Of a DNA stretch of 64,000 nucleotides, positions 17,307 through 25,775 are shown piece by piece (the first letter of the stretch is position 1; each line of letters opens with the position of its first letter). The stretch is from Steroidobacteraceae bacterium (GTDB lineage: Bacteria > Pseudomonadota > Gammaproteobacteria > Steroidobacterales > Steroidobacteraceae). Below the pieces are notes generated by a model, which ran no database searches, was not told the DNA's origin, and was given only the letters and a program-made list of their open reading frames with translations. A program made the translations under genes and the position numbers. The DNA is taken from NCBI GenBank assembly GCA_025451845.1, contig JANWJS010000011.1:62001-126000 (forward strand), read 5' to 3'.

Positions 17307-18291
17307 AGAAATACTCCCGCAGCGCGCCACCCAAGCCGTCATGGAAATTGAAGGGGTTGTCCTCCAGGCCCAGCGGTATCGTCATGGGATCCGTACCGGG
17401 CGGACACGCCGCATACGTCCCGAACAGGCGGTCCCAGAGAACCAGGTCGAAAGTGAAGTTCTTGTCGTGGTAGCTCGCCGATTTGGCATGGTGCAGGCGG
17501 TGCATTCTCGGCGAGACGAGCAGCCAGCGGCCGATCCAGCCGTAGTCGGTGCTCAGGTTCGAATGAACGAAGTAGCCGTTGACGGCGAAGAACGTGTTAT
17601 ACACGAAGTAAACCACTGCGATGGCGAACCAGGGACTGTGCATGGACGGCAGCGGGACGGTGGCGTTGGTCAGCAGGGCCGCGGGCGCAAACACCAAGCC
17701 GATCTCGATGCCCCTGGCGAGCTCCGTCGCGCGCGTGGAGGTCAGGAGGGACAGGCTCTCGGCGGAATGATGAAATTTGTGCAGCGCCCAGAGGGCCGGG
17801 ATCGCATGCTCGATCCGGTGCATCCAGTACCGCAGGCAGGACTGAAATACTATGACGCACAGAACCTGGAGACTCCATGTGGGCAACAGCCGCGTCATCG
17901 ACAATTGGTCGAGATGCCGGGTACCGACGTCGATCAGGTACAGCAGCCCAAACGACAGGGCATAACCGATGTGTCTCTGCGGCAGCAGCAACTGCATGAC
18001 GACGGTGACCATGTCCATCCTCATGGAGGCCGAGGGCTTCCACAGCATCCTGAGGGAGGAGCGGGCCCAGCCTACGAGGAGCAGCTCGGCGAGATAGGCG
18101 CCGGCCAGAGACAGGAATCTTGCCGGAATGGCGAGCGCCGCGGCCAGGACGAAATAGAGCGCGATGACGCCGTGGGTGCCGAGGTGCTGCAGCTGGCTGT
18201 GCCATGCCGCGACCACGGTGAGAGCCGATGCCAGCAGCAGACCGACGATCCAACAGAGCGCCTTGAGGACTCTCATCGGTGAATGAACCAC
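17209..18291 (-). CDS. Sterol desaturase / fatty acid hydroxylase superfamily membrane protein
   Basis: 360 residues with several hydrophobic helices and the three histidine clusters of the di-iron family: HRIEH, HKFHHSAE and HRLHHAKSASYHDKNF. Such enzymes hydroxylate or desaturate lipid chains using O2. In this place it may modify the lipid part of a glycolipid or hopanoid-like carrier. The start overlaps the divergent kinase-like gene by up to 13 bases, so a later ATG at 18276 (MRVLKALCW) is also possible. Confidence 0.88.
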   Translation of the reverse strand: MVHSPMRVLKALCWIVGLLLASALTVVAAWHSQLQHLGTHGVIALYFVLAAALAIPARFLSLAGAYLAELLLVGWARSSLRMLWKPSASMRMDMVTVVMQLLLPQRHIGYALSFGLLYLIDVGTRHLDQLSMTRLLPTWSLQVLCVIVFQSCLRYWMHRIEHAIPALWALHKFHHSAESLSLLTSTRATELARGIEIGLVFAPAALLTNATVPLPSMHSPWFAIAVVYFVYNTFFAVNGYFVHSNLSTDYGWIGRWLLVSPRMHRLHHAKSASYHDKNFTFDLVLWDRLFGTYAACPPGTDPMTIPLGLEDNPFNFHDGLGGALREYFFKTYRVFWQELRKGLRAWLPRPPQALPGSPST

Positions 18292-19361
18292 CCACTGCAG
18301 CTTGCGTACTCACGACACCTGTGAAGGTCATTCAGGCGAGCAACGACATCGCGGCCGATCCGTTCCAGGAGCGCACTGGCGGATTGCAGCGGATTCGTCG
18401 CCAGATCCTCGGCGGCGCCTTCGAGTTCGTAACCCAGAGCCCGGAGCTGCTGCGGCTGGTGCGCTGGGCATATGACGGTCTTCCCGGACATCGGCTGTCG
18501 AGGTCGCCGGCGAGGATCACCGTGCGGCTGGTGTTGGGCGGCGGGGCCCAGGCCGCGCGCAGACCGCGGGGCGCCCGGCGGCGGGTTGCGAGTGAGCCTG
18601 GTCCATTCGCGATGTCTTCCGCACCCGGGCTCCTTTGCGGCGCCGGCGATTGCTCTACCGTGGCCGTCATGTCCGCCGAGCAGCGCGCAGCGCTCATCGT
18701 CGTGGCTCGTGAGCTGCTCGAGTTTCCCTATCACGTGCGCTACGAGCTCATCGAGCTCGCCGTCTTTACGCTCGCCGCCCGGGTGCAGGGGCTGATGCCG
18801 CTGCATGCCGCCTGTGTCGGGCGGGGGCGCCGCGGGCTGCTCCTCATCGGTGAGAGCGGCAGCGGCAAATCCACCGCGGTGTTGCATTGCGCGCTGCGGG
18901 GCATCGAGCTCGCATCGGAGGACAGCCTGTTCGTCGCGCCACAGTCGCTGCTCGCGACGGGTGTGGCCAATTTTTTGCACGTGCGGCGCGAGTCGCTGCG
19001 TTTCCTCTCGGCCGCGGATGCGCGCCTCATTCGCCGTGCTCCGGTCATTCGCCGCCGCAGCGGCGTGCGAAAGTTCGAGATCGACCTGCGGCAGGAACGG
19101 TTTCGGCTTGCGCCCCGGCCGCCCGCGATCGGTGGACTGGTTGCGCTCTCGGCTCGCAGCGCCGGCACTGGGCGCCTGCTGTTGCCTATCGCGCCGGACG
19201 AGGCGCTGGCACGGCTCGAGGCGAGCCAACCTTATGCGGCGAGTCAGCCCGGATGGGGCATTTTTACGCAGCGGATGCGCGCTCTGCCGGCTTACGAGCT
19301 GCGCCGCGGGCGGCACCCGCGCGAGTCCGCCGCGGCGTTGGAGCAATTGCTGCGCGAATAG
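18279..19361 (+). CDS. HPr-kinase-like (HprK-related) P-loop protein
   Basis: 360 residues if the ATG at 18279 is used; a GTG at 18321 avoids overlap with the divergent gene and may be the true start. Walker A is GESGSGKST (about residues 191-199), after LMPLHAACVGRGRRGLLLIG, the pattern of HPr kinase C-terminal domains. ELASEDSLFV follows as the metal-binding acidic strand. No HPr or other PTS gene is in the window. HprK-related kinases are known near exopolysaccharide, exosortase and lasso peptide clusters, where they phosphorylate other substrates. Here it probably phosphorylates an intermediate or a protein of this locus. Confidence 0.75.
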   Translation: MNEPPTAACVLTTPVKVIQASNDIAADPFQERTGGLQRIRRQILGGAFEFVTQSPELLRLVRWAYDGLPGHRLSRSPARITVRLVLGGGAQAARRPRGARRRVASEPGPFAMSSAPGLLCGAGDCSTVAVMSAEQRAALIVVARELLEFPYHVRYELIELAVFTLAARVQGLMPLHAACVGRGRRGLLLIGESGSGKSTAVLHCALRGIELASEDSLFVAPQSLLATGVANFLHVRRESLRFLSAADARLIRRAPVIRRRSGVRKFEIDLRQERFRLAPRPPAIGGLVALSARSAGTGRLLLPIAPDEALARLEASQPYAASQPGWGIFTQRMRALPAYELRRGRHPRESAAALEQLLRE

Positions 19362-19376
19362 CATCGGGTCGATGCC

Positions 19377-20168
19377 TCAGGCGACCGCAGAGAAGGGCAC
19401 AGCGCGATGAGCGCGTCCGTGCTGCTCGGCGGGCTCCCGGCGGAAGAGCAGGAACATGAAACGGCAGCGTGTCAGGTGCAGCCAGGCGGTGCGAGGGCTC
19501 AGCGCGAAGTCGATGCCGGCCGCTTCCAGGGCATCTCGCGGCGGTCGCCCGCGAAACACGCGCTGGAGCGTGAATGACGGAGCGCACTCGGCGGCGAACA
19601 CCCGCAGGCATCGCCTGATGATGTTGCCCCCGGCGCCGGGCACGCTGAGCCGGCCCGTGCGCCATTGCCCCATCATTCCGCGCCAGCGCCAGCCGAGGGC
19701 GAGGTCGCCGAGGAAGTAGGGGCTGAGCACGCTCGCGAGTACACCCGCGCCCGGGAGGGTGAGGGCGTGGATCTTGGCGAACAGCACGGGGAGATCATCA
19801 ATCAAATCCAGCGGCGCGAAGTTTGCGATAACCAGATCCGCCTGCGGGGCGCGCGGGTCGGCATTGCGGGCGAGAAACTCCGCGTATTCACCTGTTTCCG
19901 GCAGGATGCGTCCGGCCTCGATGAGGTCCCGGCAGGTCTCGGCAAGATACGAGCGCATCCGCGGGTCATTGTCGTAAGTGCGCACGCATCGGCCTTGCTC
20001 GGCGAAGAATCGTGCATCGATTCCAGCGCCGGCGCCGAAATCGAAGATCGTCCCTCCCGGCGGCACGTGGCGCAGCGCGAGTGACTGGAAGGCCCCGCGG
20101 GCTTCGCGGTCGGAGTCGTGCTGTTGTATTGCGCGCACGTATTGCGCGCCGACATGCGCTGGTCTCAC
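19377..20168 (-). CDS. Class I SAM-dependent methyltransferase
   Basis: 263 residues. The reading frame is open far upstream, but the GTG at 20168 overlaps the stop of the previous gene (GTGA) and starts just before VRPAHVGAQYVRAIQQHDSD. Motif I is GGTIFDFGAGAGIDARFF, then VRTYDNDPRMRSYLAE; DLVIANFAPLDLIDD is motif II. Last of three adjacent methyltransferases. The substrate is unknown. Confidence 0.82.
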   Translation of the reverse strand: MRPAHVGAQYVRAIQQHDSDREARGAFQSLALRHVPPGGTIFDFGAGAGIDARFFAEQGRCVRTYDNDPRMRSYLAETCRDLIEAGRILPETGEYAEFLARNADPRAPQADLVIANFAPLDLIDDLPVLFAKIHALTLPGAGVLASVLSPYFLGDLALGWRWRGMMGQWRTGRLSVPGAGGNIIRRCLRVFAAECAPSFTLQRVFRGRPPRDALEAAGIDFALSPRTAWLHLTRCRFMFLLFRREPAEQHGRAHRAVPFSAVA

Positions 20169-21025
20169 GGCCTCGCCCCCGTGGCCAGCGTGAAGGTCTG
20201 GATGAAGTGAAAGTCGGGGCGGCGCAGCGCGAACTCGGGACCATCGGGGGCGCAGAGGCGGCGCAGCGCTTCGTAATCCGCAGCCGGCAGATAGGGCCGC
20301 AGCCGCTCGCCCCAGGTGCTTCTGAAGATCGCCTCGAGGAGGTACTCGCGATCGGCGTGGGTGAGCGGCGCCGTTCTTTCGATGACGAGCGTGCGTGCCA
20401 CGATGTCCTGAAGCTCCGCCGCGTGCATCCAACCCAGGAGGTTTCTCGCGCCGTCGAGGTCATGCTCACCGAGGCCGTAGCGTTCTTCGTAGTAGCGGCG
20501 CACGGCCTCGCGCGTCAGGCGCTCGAGCCGCGAGTCCCAGGCAAAGTAGAGCTCCGGAAGGAGCGAGCTCTGGCCGATCGCGATGCGGCTTCGCGGCCGC
20601 AGAAGGGACGTCAGGCGCCGCAGCCCGGCGACCGGATCCCGCAGGTGATGGATCGTATTCGCCGACCAGATCAGATCGAAGCTCGCGAGCGCGAGCGGCG
20701 CGGTCAGCAGATCTCCCTGCACGACCGTAACCGATTCCTCCACCCGCTCGCGGGCCGCCCGCACATGCGCGGCGGAGAGGTCTATGCCGACGACCTCGGC
20801 ACGCGGACCCGCGGCATTGCGCAACCGCTGCAACACCTCTCCGGTGCCGCACCCTGCATCGAGAATGCGCATGCCGTCGCGCAATTCGAGACGGCGGATA
20901 GCCTGATCGAGCTCCGGCGCCGCGAAGGCGTTGAAGAGCTGCAGTTTGCGCGCATAGTTGCGCTCAGCTGTGTCGCCCAGGAGGCCGGACGATACGGAGG
21001 ACAGCGCGCCAAGCTGCCGGCTCAT
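20165..21025 (-). CDS. Class I SAM-dependent methyltransferase
   Basis: 286 residues. Motif I is MRILDAGCGTGEVLQRL; AEVVGIDLSAAHVRAARERV is motif Post I; FDLIWSANTIHHLRDP is motif II. The C-terminal half (about 130 residues) is large and may carry the substrate site. Overlaps both neighbours by 4 bases, so the three methyltransferases are translationally coupled. Confidence 0.88.
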   Translation of the reverse strand: MSRQLGALSSVSSGLLGDTAERNYARKLQLFNAFAAPELDQAIRRLELRDGMRILDAGCGTGEVLQRLRNAAGPRAEVVGIDLSAAHVRAARERVEESVTVVQGDLLTAPLALASFDLIWSANTIHHLRDPVAGLRRLTSLLRPRSRIAIGQSSLLPELYFAWDSRLERLTREAVRRYYEERYGLGEHDLDGARNLLGWMHAAELQDIVARTLVIERTAPLTHADREYLLEAIFRSTWGERLRPYLPAADYEALRRLCAPDGPEFALRRPDFHFIQTFTLATGARP

Positions 21026-21846
21026 CGTCGCGCCATCACGATGAGGAAGTGATCGCCGAGACTACGTAGCAGCGGCCAGCCGCCGACGCGCCGGTCCCAA
21101 CGCCACAGCCGCTCGAACCAGGCGGGATGGCGATCCCTAATTTCCGTCATGTAGGGAGGCGGAGCGAAGAGGCAGACGGCCCGGCACTGAACGAGGGCGA
21201 ACTCCTGCGCGAACGCGCGGTAGAACTCCATCGGGGTCCAGTAGCGCGTCCATACCGTATGTCCGTTCATGCCTACGGGCATCATGTCGTGCCCGAACCG
21301 CACGCTCGCGCGGGCCCAATTGGCGTGGGCAGCATAGTAAGCGATCTCCCAGGGACACCAGCGGCCGATTACCGTGAAAACGAGTCGGCCGCCGGTCTTG
21401 ACGAGCCGCGAGCACTCGCGTGAGACCGGCCTCACGTCGGGCAGGCAGTTGAGCGGGCCTAAGTTGGAGTAGACCCCGTCGAAAATCGCCTGCCCCTCGA
21501 GCTGCTCGAGCTCATGAGCGCCGATGGCTGCTGTACGCATCCTGTCGCTGACGCCCGCGGCTGCTGCGCGCCCATGCGCTCTCTCGACCATGCGGGGTGA
21601 CCAGTCAGTCGCCAGCACATTGTGGCCCCGCTGCGCCATCCGCACCGCATCGAGTCCCGTGCCGCAACCGATGTCGAGCAGGTGGCTTCCCTGCGGGAAA
21701 CTCGCGTCCAGCCAGCGCCACATCTCCCGGCGCATGTCCTGGATGAGCGCATTATTGCCCCTGGGTCCATCGTAGTTGTCTGCGACGCTGTCGAATGCGG
21801 TGCGTGTATCCTCGAGAGCGTCCACGCAACTTCGTGATGTACTCAT
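21022..21846 (-). CDS. Class I SAM-dependent methyltransferase
   Basis: 274 residues. HLLDIGCGTGLDAVRMAQRG is motif I, followed by VLATDWSPRMVERA; GVYSNLGPLNCLPDV is motif II and LVKTGGRLVFTVIGRWCPWE is motif III. First of the three adjacent methyltransferases on this strand, 12 bases after the nucleotidyltransferase gene. It is not a close copy of the two that follow, judging by motif wording, so three different steps are likely. Confidence 0.88.
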   Translation of the reverse strand: MSTSRSCVDALEDTRTAFDSVADNYDGPRGNNALIQDMRREMWRWLDASFPQGSHLLDIGCGTGLDAVRMAQRGHNVLATDWSPRMVERAHGRAAAAGVSDRMRTAAIGAHELEQLEGQAIFDGVYSNLGPLNCLPDVRPVSRECSRLVKTGGRLVFTVIGRWCPWEIAYYAAHANWARASVRFGHDMMPVGMNGHTVWTRYWTPMEFYRAFAQEFALVQCRAVCLFAPPPYMTEIRDRHPAWFERLWRWDRRVGGWPLLRSLGDHFLIVMARR

Positions 21847-21858
21847 TCCCGTATCGCG

Positions 21859-23091
21859 TCAATGTGCGCGCGCGAGTGCCGCGCGTACCGGCTGCAGGGT
21901 CTCCGTGCGGGTTGGACGCGAGGAGACCCACTGCAGAATGCGCCGGACTTGTGATTGCCGGTGCCACTGCGGCTCCCCGGACCACGGTCCGGTTCTCGCG
22001 ACGACCTGCATCTGTGTCAGCTGCTCCCTGGTCGGAAACACCCGTGAGCTGACGTATCGCAGCGCTTGCGTTGCCGAGCGGGTCCAGATGACGCCGGGCA
22101 TGGGATCGATGTATAGGTGCGAGTAGGAGAAGCCGGCTAGGGTCCGCCGGCGTGCGATGCGGCGCAGCATCCAGGGACAATCGCGCTCGAGCTGCGCGTT
22201 GACATCCTGAGGCACCACATTGGGAAAGTAGCGCGCGGCAAGCGTGAGCGGCGGTGAGGCCCACCAGAGGCGTCGCTCCTTGCCGTGCAAGCGTACGAGG
22301 TCTTCCCAATCCCCGGCGGTCATGCTGCGCGCGAGGCGCGCGATGTCGCAGAGTTGGATCAGCCTCAAGCCGCGGTGCGTCATGTCGCCCGCCGCATGCG
22401 CCAACACGTGTACCAGCAACGCGGCGGCGCGGGGATACCGGTTGAGGCCGGGATGGGCATGCGGCGGGTAGACCAGGTCGGTGAGGTCCGTCGGGGAGAG
22501 CGGCAGGCGCTCACTGATCTTGTGATGCAGGTCGATCTTGACGGGATTGTCGGCGTGCTCGCCGAGGATGGCGCCCCGATCGGCCCCGGCCGGATCGAAG
22601 CCCTGATGCTTCCAGGTGGTACCGGCGTCGCGATAGCTCAGGGCCAGAAGCACCGCCACGGCGGCGTCGATATCGGCGGGGTGTACGAGCAGGTCAAGGT
22701 CCGCCATCGGGCGCTCGCCCGCTGCATAGACGCCGGCCCGGTGCAGCGCGGCCCCTTTCAGGACGACAACGGCGATGCCGGCGCTGTGCGAGCGCTCGTC
22801 GATCGTCGCCAGAAGCTCGTCGATGCGTTGCTGCCGCAGCAGGGTATGCTGCCGTTGCTCGGCGAGGAAGCTCGACCAATGCGGTGGACCTTGCCAGCGA
22901 AGCGCTGTCGCGAGCAGCGGCGATATGCCGTGAATGGCGGCCACCGCGGGCGCGAGCCGCCATTCGAGCTCGCTCCACGCGGGGCGCTCGGCATCGGCGC
23001 CTGCCAGCGCGGCGGCGAGCGATTCGGTGATGCGGTGTAAGGACGCCTGCACTGCGGCGATCGGCGGCATGCGGTCGATGTCGGCGGCCAT
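21859..23091 (-). CDS. Nucleotidyltransferase-family protein (PF14907-like)
   Basis: 410 residues. AVVVLKGAALHRAGVYAAG, then RPMADLDLLVHPADID, give the GxAL...DxDxLV pattern of this uncharacterised nucleotidyltransferase group; VKIDLHHKIS supplies a further acidic residue, and RLIQLCDIARL lies in the helical C-terminal part. Members recur in capsule, exosortase-associated and lasso-peptide-type loci next to HprK-like kinases, as here. It may activate or cap an intermediate by nucleotidyl transfer. 9 bases separate it from the preceding radical SAM gene. Confidence 0.8.
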   Translation of the reverse strand: MAADIDRMPPIAAVQASLHRITESLAAALAGADAERPAWSELEWRLAPAVAAIHGISPLLATALRWQGPPHWSSFLAEQRQHTLLRQQRIDELLATIDERSHSAGIAVVVLKGAALHRAGVYAAGERPMADLDLLVHPADIDAAVAVLLALSYRDAGTTWKHQGFDPAGADRGAILGEHADNPVKIDLHHKISERLPLSPTDLTDLVYPPHAHPGLNRYPRAAALLVHVLAHAAGDMTHRGLRLIQLCDIARLARSMTAGDWEDLVRLHGKERRLWWASPPLTLAARYFPNVVPQDVNAQLERDCPWMLRRIARRRTLAGFSYSHLYIDPMPGVIWTRSATQALRYVSSRVFPTREQLTQMQVVARTGPWSGEPQWHRQSQVRRILQWVSSRPTRTETLQPVRAALARAH

Positions 23092-23100
23092 GGCGTGCTC

Positions 23101-24582
23101 TCAAGGGAAACCTGCTGCCGGCGAAGCGGCAGCCGCAGACGGTGTCATGTTGAGGAAGCTCTCCTGCCGGGCGAGCAGGCGGGCCCACCGCCGCCGCAGC
23201 GAACGCCGCAAGCGGTCCCCGATGGCGCTGCCCCGAGCACCCTGTTGGCTCGACAGCCGCACCTCCTCGTGCAGCAGGTCGCGCACCTCACGATAGAACG
23301 GCGAGGTATAGGTCCCTTGGAACATCATCGCGAGCTCCCCGCTCGCCTGCCAGCGATCCTTTGTGCCCAACTGCGCGCTCACCAGATCGTGGAACTTGGT
23401 GCCTGGCAGCGGGTAGGCCACGCTGACACCGACATCGTCGGGACGCGCTGTCTCGATGAGCTCACGGGTCGCGAGGATGTCGGGCAGCTCCTCGCCCAGA
23501 TAACCGAGCTGGATGAAAAATCCCACGCGGATGCCGGCGGCGCCGAGGCGGGCGCGTGCGGTGTGGATCTCCGTCACCCGGATGCCCTTGTTCATGGCAT
23601 CGAGGACGCGCTGGCTGCCGCTCTCGGCTCCGAGCCAGGCCTCGCGGCAGCCGGCGGCGCCTAGCGCGGCCGCCATGCGCTCGCTGATGAGATCGGCGCG
23701 CGTCTGGATGGTGAACGGAATGGACCCGCCCGAGGCCGCGAGCGCGTCCGCGAACTCGCTCACCCAGTCGACGCGAAAGCCGAAGATATCATCGGCAAAC
23801 CAGATGTGGTCGGGGCCGAGCTCGCGCTTGAGGCGGGTCATTTCCGCGGCGACATCGGCTGCGGGCCGCTGCAGGTAGTGATTGCCCCAGATGGGCTTCG
23901 CGCACCAGGCGCAGCGGAATGAGCAGCCGCGGGAAGCGGCCATATTGAGGCTGAAATGACCGTGTGCCCGCCGCCAGAGGGAGCGGTAGTGATCGATGTC
24001 GACGAGATCCCAGGCGGGCGCCGGCAACTCGGCGCGGACCGGCGGAATCGCGCCGCGCCTGGCGCCCGCCGCTGCCTGCGGGGTGCCCGCGGCGCTCAGG
24101 CCGCTGATGCCGGCGACCAGCTCCCCGGTCGCGATAGCGGGCCGGGCGTCGAGCCGCGCGAGTAGCTCATCCAGCGCCTCCAGGCCTTCGCCGGCGAGTA
24201 CCGCGTCGGCGCCGGCTGCAAGGTAGGCCTGCGGAACATCGGTGGCATCGGAGCCCGCGACGACCACGCGGGCAGCCGCACGGCGCGCCGCGTCGATCAT
24301 GCGGCAGGCCTCCTCGCGCATTCGCGCAAGGCACATCTTGGTGAGGAAGTTGTAGTTGTCCTCGTAGAGAATCACGAGCTGCGGCTCCAGCGCGGCGAGC
24401 TTGCGCTCGTACTCCCCGATGCCATCTGCCAGCATCGCATCGAAGAGGTCCACCCGGTGGCCCTGGGAGCGAAGGCGCGCCGCCACCTGCAGCGTCGCGA
24501 GCGGCGGGTAGGGCTTGGCCCGCTGCCATTGTTTGGGATCGAGGCGCAGGAAGTAGGAATGGCCCAGCAGGATCGACAGCAT
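23101..24582 (-). CDS. B12-binding-domain radical SAM protein
   Basis: 493 residues from the ATG at 24582 (MLSILLGHSYFL); an upstream ATG at 24618 would add 12 residues. The N-terminal part (HRVDLFDAMLAD, LVILYEDNYNF, VVVAGSDATDVP, AVLAGEGLEAL) is a cobalamin-binding-like fold. Cys220, Cys224 and Cys227 in ASRGCSFRCAWCAKPIWG bind the cluster; HIWFADDIFGF and AWLGAESGSQRVLDAM follow. First gene of the minus-strand series radical SAM / nucleotidyltransferase / three methyltransferases. Unlike the protein at 9854 it has the typical ADD and GAESG core motifs. Substrate unknown. Confidence 0.88.
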   Translation of the reverse strand: MLSILLGHSYFLRLDPKQWQRAKPYPPLATLQVAARLRSQGHRVDLFDAMLADGIGEYERKLAALEPQLVILYEDNYNFLTKMCLARMREEACRMIDAARRAAARVVVAGSDATDVPQAYLAAGADAVLAGEGLEALDELLARLDARPAIATGELVAGISGLSAAGTPQAAAGARRGAIPPVRAELPAPAWDLVDIDHYRSLWRRAHGHFSLNMAASRGCSFRCAWCAKPIWGNHYLQRPAADVAAEMTRLKRELGPDHIWFADDIFGFRVDWVSEFADALAASGGSIPFTIQTRADLISERMAAALGAAGCREAWLGAESGSQRVLDAMNKGIRVTEIHTARARLGAAGIRVGFFIQLGYLGEELPDILATRELIETARPDDVGVSVAYPLPGTKFHDLVSAQLGTKDRWQASGELAMMFQGTYTSPFYREVRDLLHEEVRLSSQQGARGSAIGDRLRRSLRRRWARLLARQESFLNMTPSAAAASPAAGFP

Positions 24583-24611
24583 GAACCATGTGTGCCTCTT
24601 CCCGCGGCTGA

Positions 24612-24626
24612 GGTTCACTTTGAACC
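24612..24626. promoter_or_regulatory. Perfect inverted repeat between divergent genes
   Basis: GGTTCA and TGAACC are perfect 6-base arms with a CTT spacer, between the radical SAM gene start (24582) and the CxxCH outer-membrane protein (24678). A regulator site is plausible; no regulator gene lies beside it. Confidence 0.35.
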
Positions 24627-24677
24627 GAATCTCGAAGGGGGAGACACATACACGGACGTAGGAAAGAAGGAGAAGTC

Positions 24678-25775
24678 ATGATCCGTCGCGGCACGTTTTC
24701 CGCAGGCCTGCTGATTCTGGCGATTCTCCTCGGCGGACGCGCCTTTGCGGAGCCGTACCTGGCCGTCCGTTATGGCTTGAAATGCGAAAGCTGCCATGTC
24801 AATCCGACCGGCGGGGGTCTGCGCACCGACTTCGGCGATGTGTTCTCGCAAACCGAGCTGCCCGCCCACCCCATACGGGGCAGTTGGGGGCTTTGGACGG
24901 GAGAAGTGACGAAATGGCTGCGGGTAGGCGGCAACTTCCGCTATGACGCCACCCTCACGCAGACACCCGGAGCGCCGAGCACCCACAGCCTGCAGATGAA
25001 TCAGGGGAGGGTCTATGCCGAGGCCGAGCCGATTGCGAACCGCCTGATCTTCTACGTCGACGAGCAGGTGACTCCCGGAGACCCGATCAACCAAGAGGCC
25101 TATGCGATCCTCTGGTCGGCCGAACACGACTGGTATCTCAAGGCGGGACGGATGTACCTGCCGTTCGGATTTAGGCTGCAGGATCAGACCGCGTTCGTCT
25201 ATGACGTGAGCAGCATCACCATGTATTCACCGGACAACGGCCTCGAGTTCGGCTGGCTGCACAACCATTGGGACGCGCAGGTCACGGTGAGCAGCGCCAC
25301 CGCGGCCGGGTCGCTGCCCTCTACCAGCGGTAAGGAATATGGATTGCAGGCGAGCTATGTCGAATCCGGATGGCGGGTCGGCGTGGCAGCCCACGATGAT
25401 GACTCACCGTTTGCGAGGCGAAAGATCCTGGGCATCTTCGGCGGCACGCGCACCGGTCCGGTCACCTGGCTGGGAGAGCTCGACAGCGTCGAGAACGAGT
25501 ATGCGCCCGTGGGAGGGGTGACGCAGGCGTCAGCGCTGCTCGAGGGTGACTGGCTCATAGCGCAAGGCAACAATCTGAAGGTTTCGCTGGAGCGCTTCGA
25601 TCCCGACCGGGACGTGCACGACAACCAGCGGACCCGGTTGAGCTTCGTCTATGAGCTGACGCCGGTGCAGTTCGTGCAGCTACGCACCGGCGTGCGCGAC
25701 TACTATGGTCCCCCCAACATTCCCCCGTCCCAGCGCACGACGCTGTTCTTTTTTGAGCTTCACGGATTCTTCTGA
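24678..25775 (+). CDS. Outer-membrane beta-barrel-like protein with an N-terminal CxxCH motif
   Basis: 365 residues with a Sec signal peptide (cut near GGRAFA/EPYL) and a good AAGGAGAAG ribosome site. Right after the signal, YGLKCESCHVNPTGGGLRTDF carries a single CxxCH heme-c motif. The rest is rich in alternating strands (LRVGGNFRYDATLTQT, WYLKAGRMYLPFGFRLQD) and ends in Phe (ELHGFF), as outer-membrane barrels do. I do not recognise a named family. Electron transfer, a structural heme, or a non-heme role of the motif are all possible. The last 96 bases overlap the convergent subtilase gene. Confidence 0.75.
   Translation: MIRRGTFSAGLLILAILLGGRAFAEPYLAVRYGLKCESCHVNPTGGGLRTDFGDVFSQTELPAHPIRGSWGLWTGEVTKWLRVGGNFRYDATLTQTPGAPSTHSLQMNQGRVYAEAEPIANRLIFYVDEQVTPGDPINQEAYAILWSAEHDWYLKAGRMYLPFGFRLQDQTAFVYDVSSITMYSPDNGLEFGWLHNHWDAQVTVSSATAAGSLPSTSGKEYGLQASYVESGWRVGVAAHDDDSPFARRKILGIFGGTRTGPVTWLGELDSVENEYAPVGGVTQASALLEGDWLIAQGNNLKVSLERFDPDRDVHDNQRTRLSFVYELTPVQFVQLRTGVRDYYGPPNIPPSQRTTLFFFELHGFF

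Noticed and set aside
5866-24677. RiPP precursor peptide in the radical SAM locus
   Set aside because: No short gene with a leader/core-like sequence was found in the gaps, which are mostly under 60 bases; glycosyltransferases and a flippase fit a glycan better.
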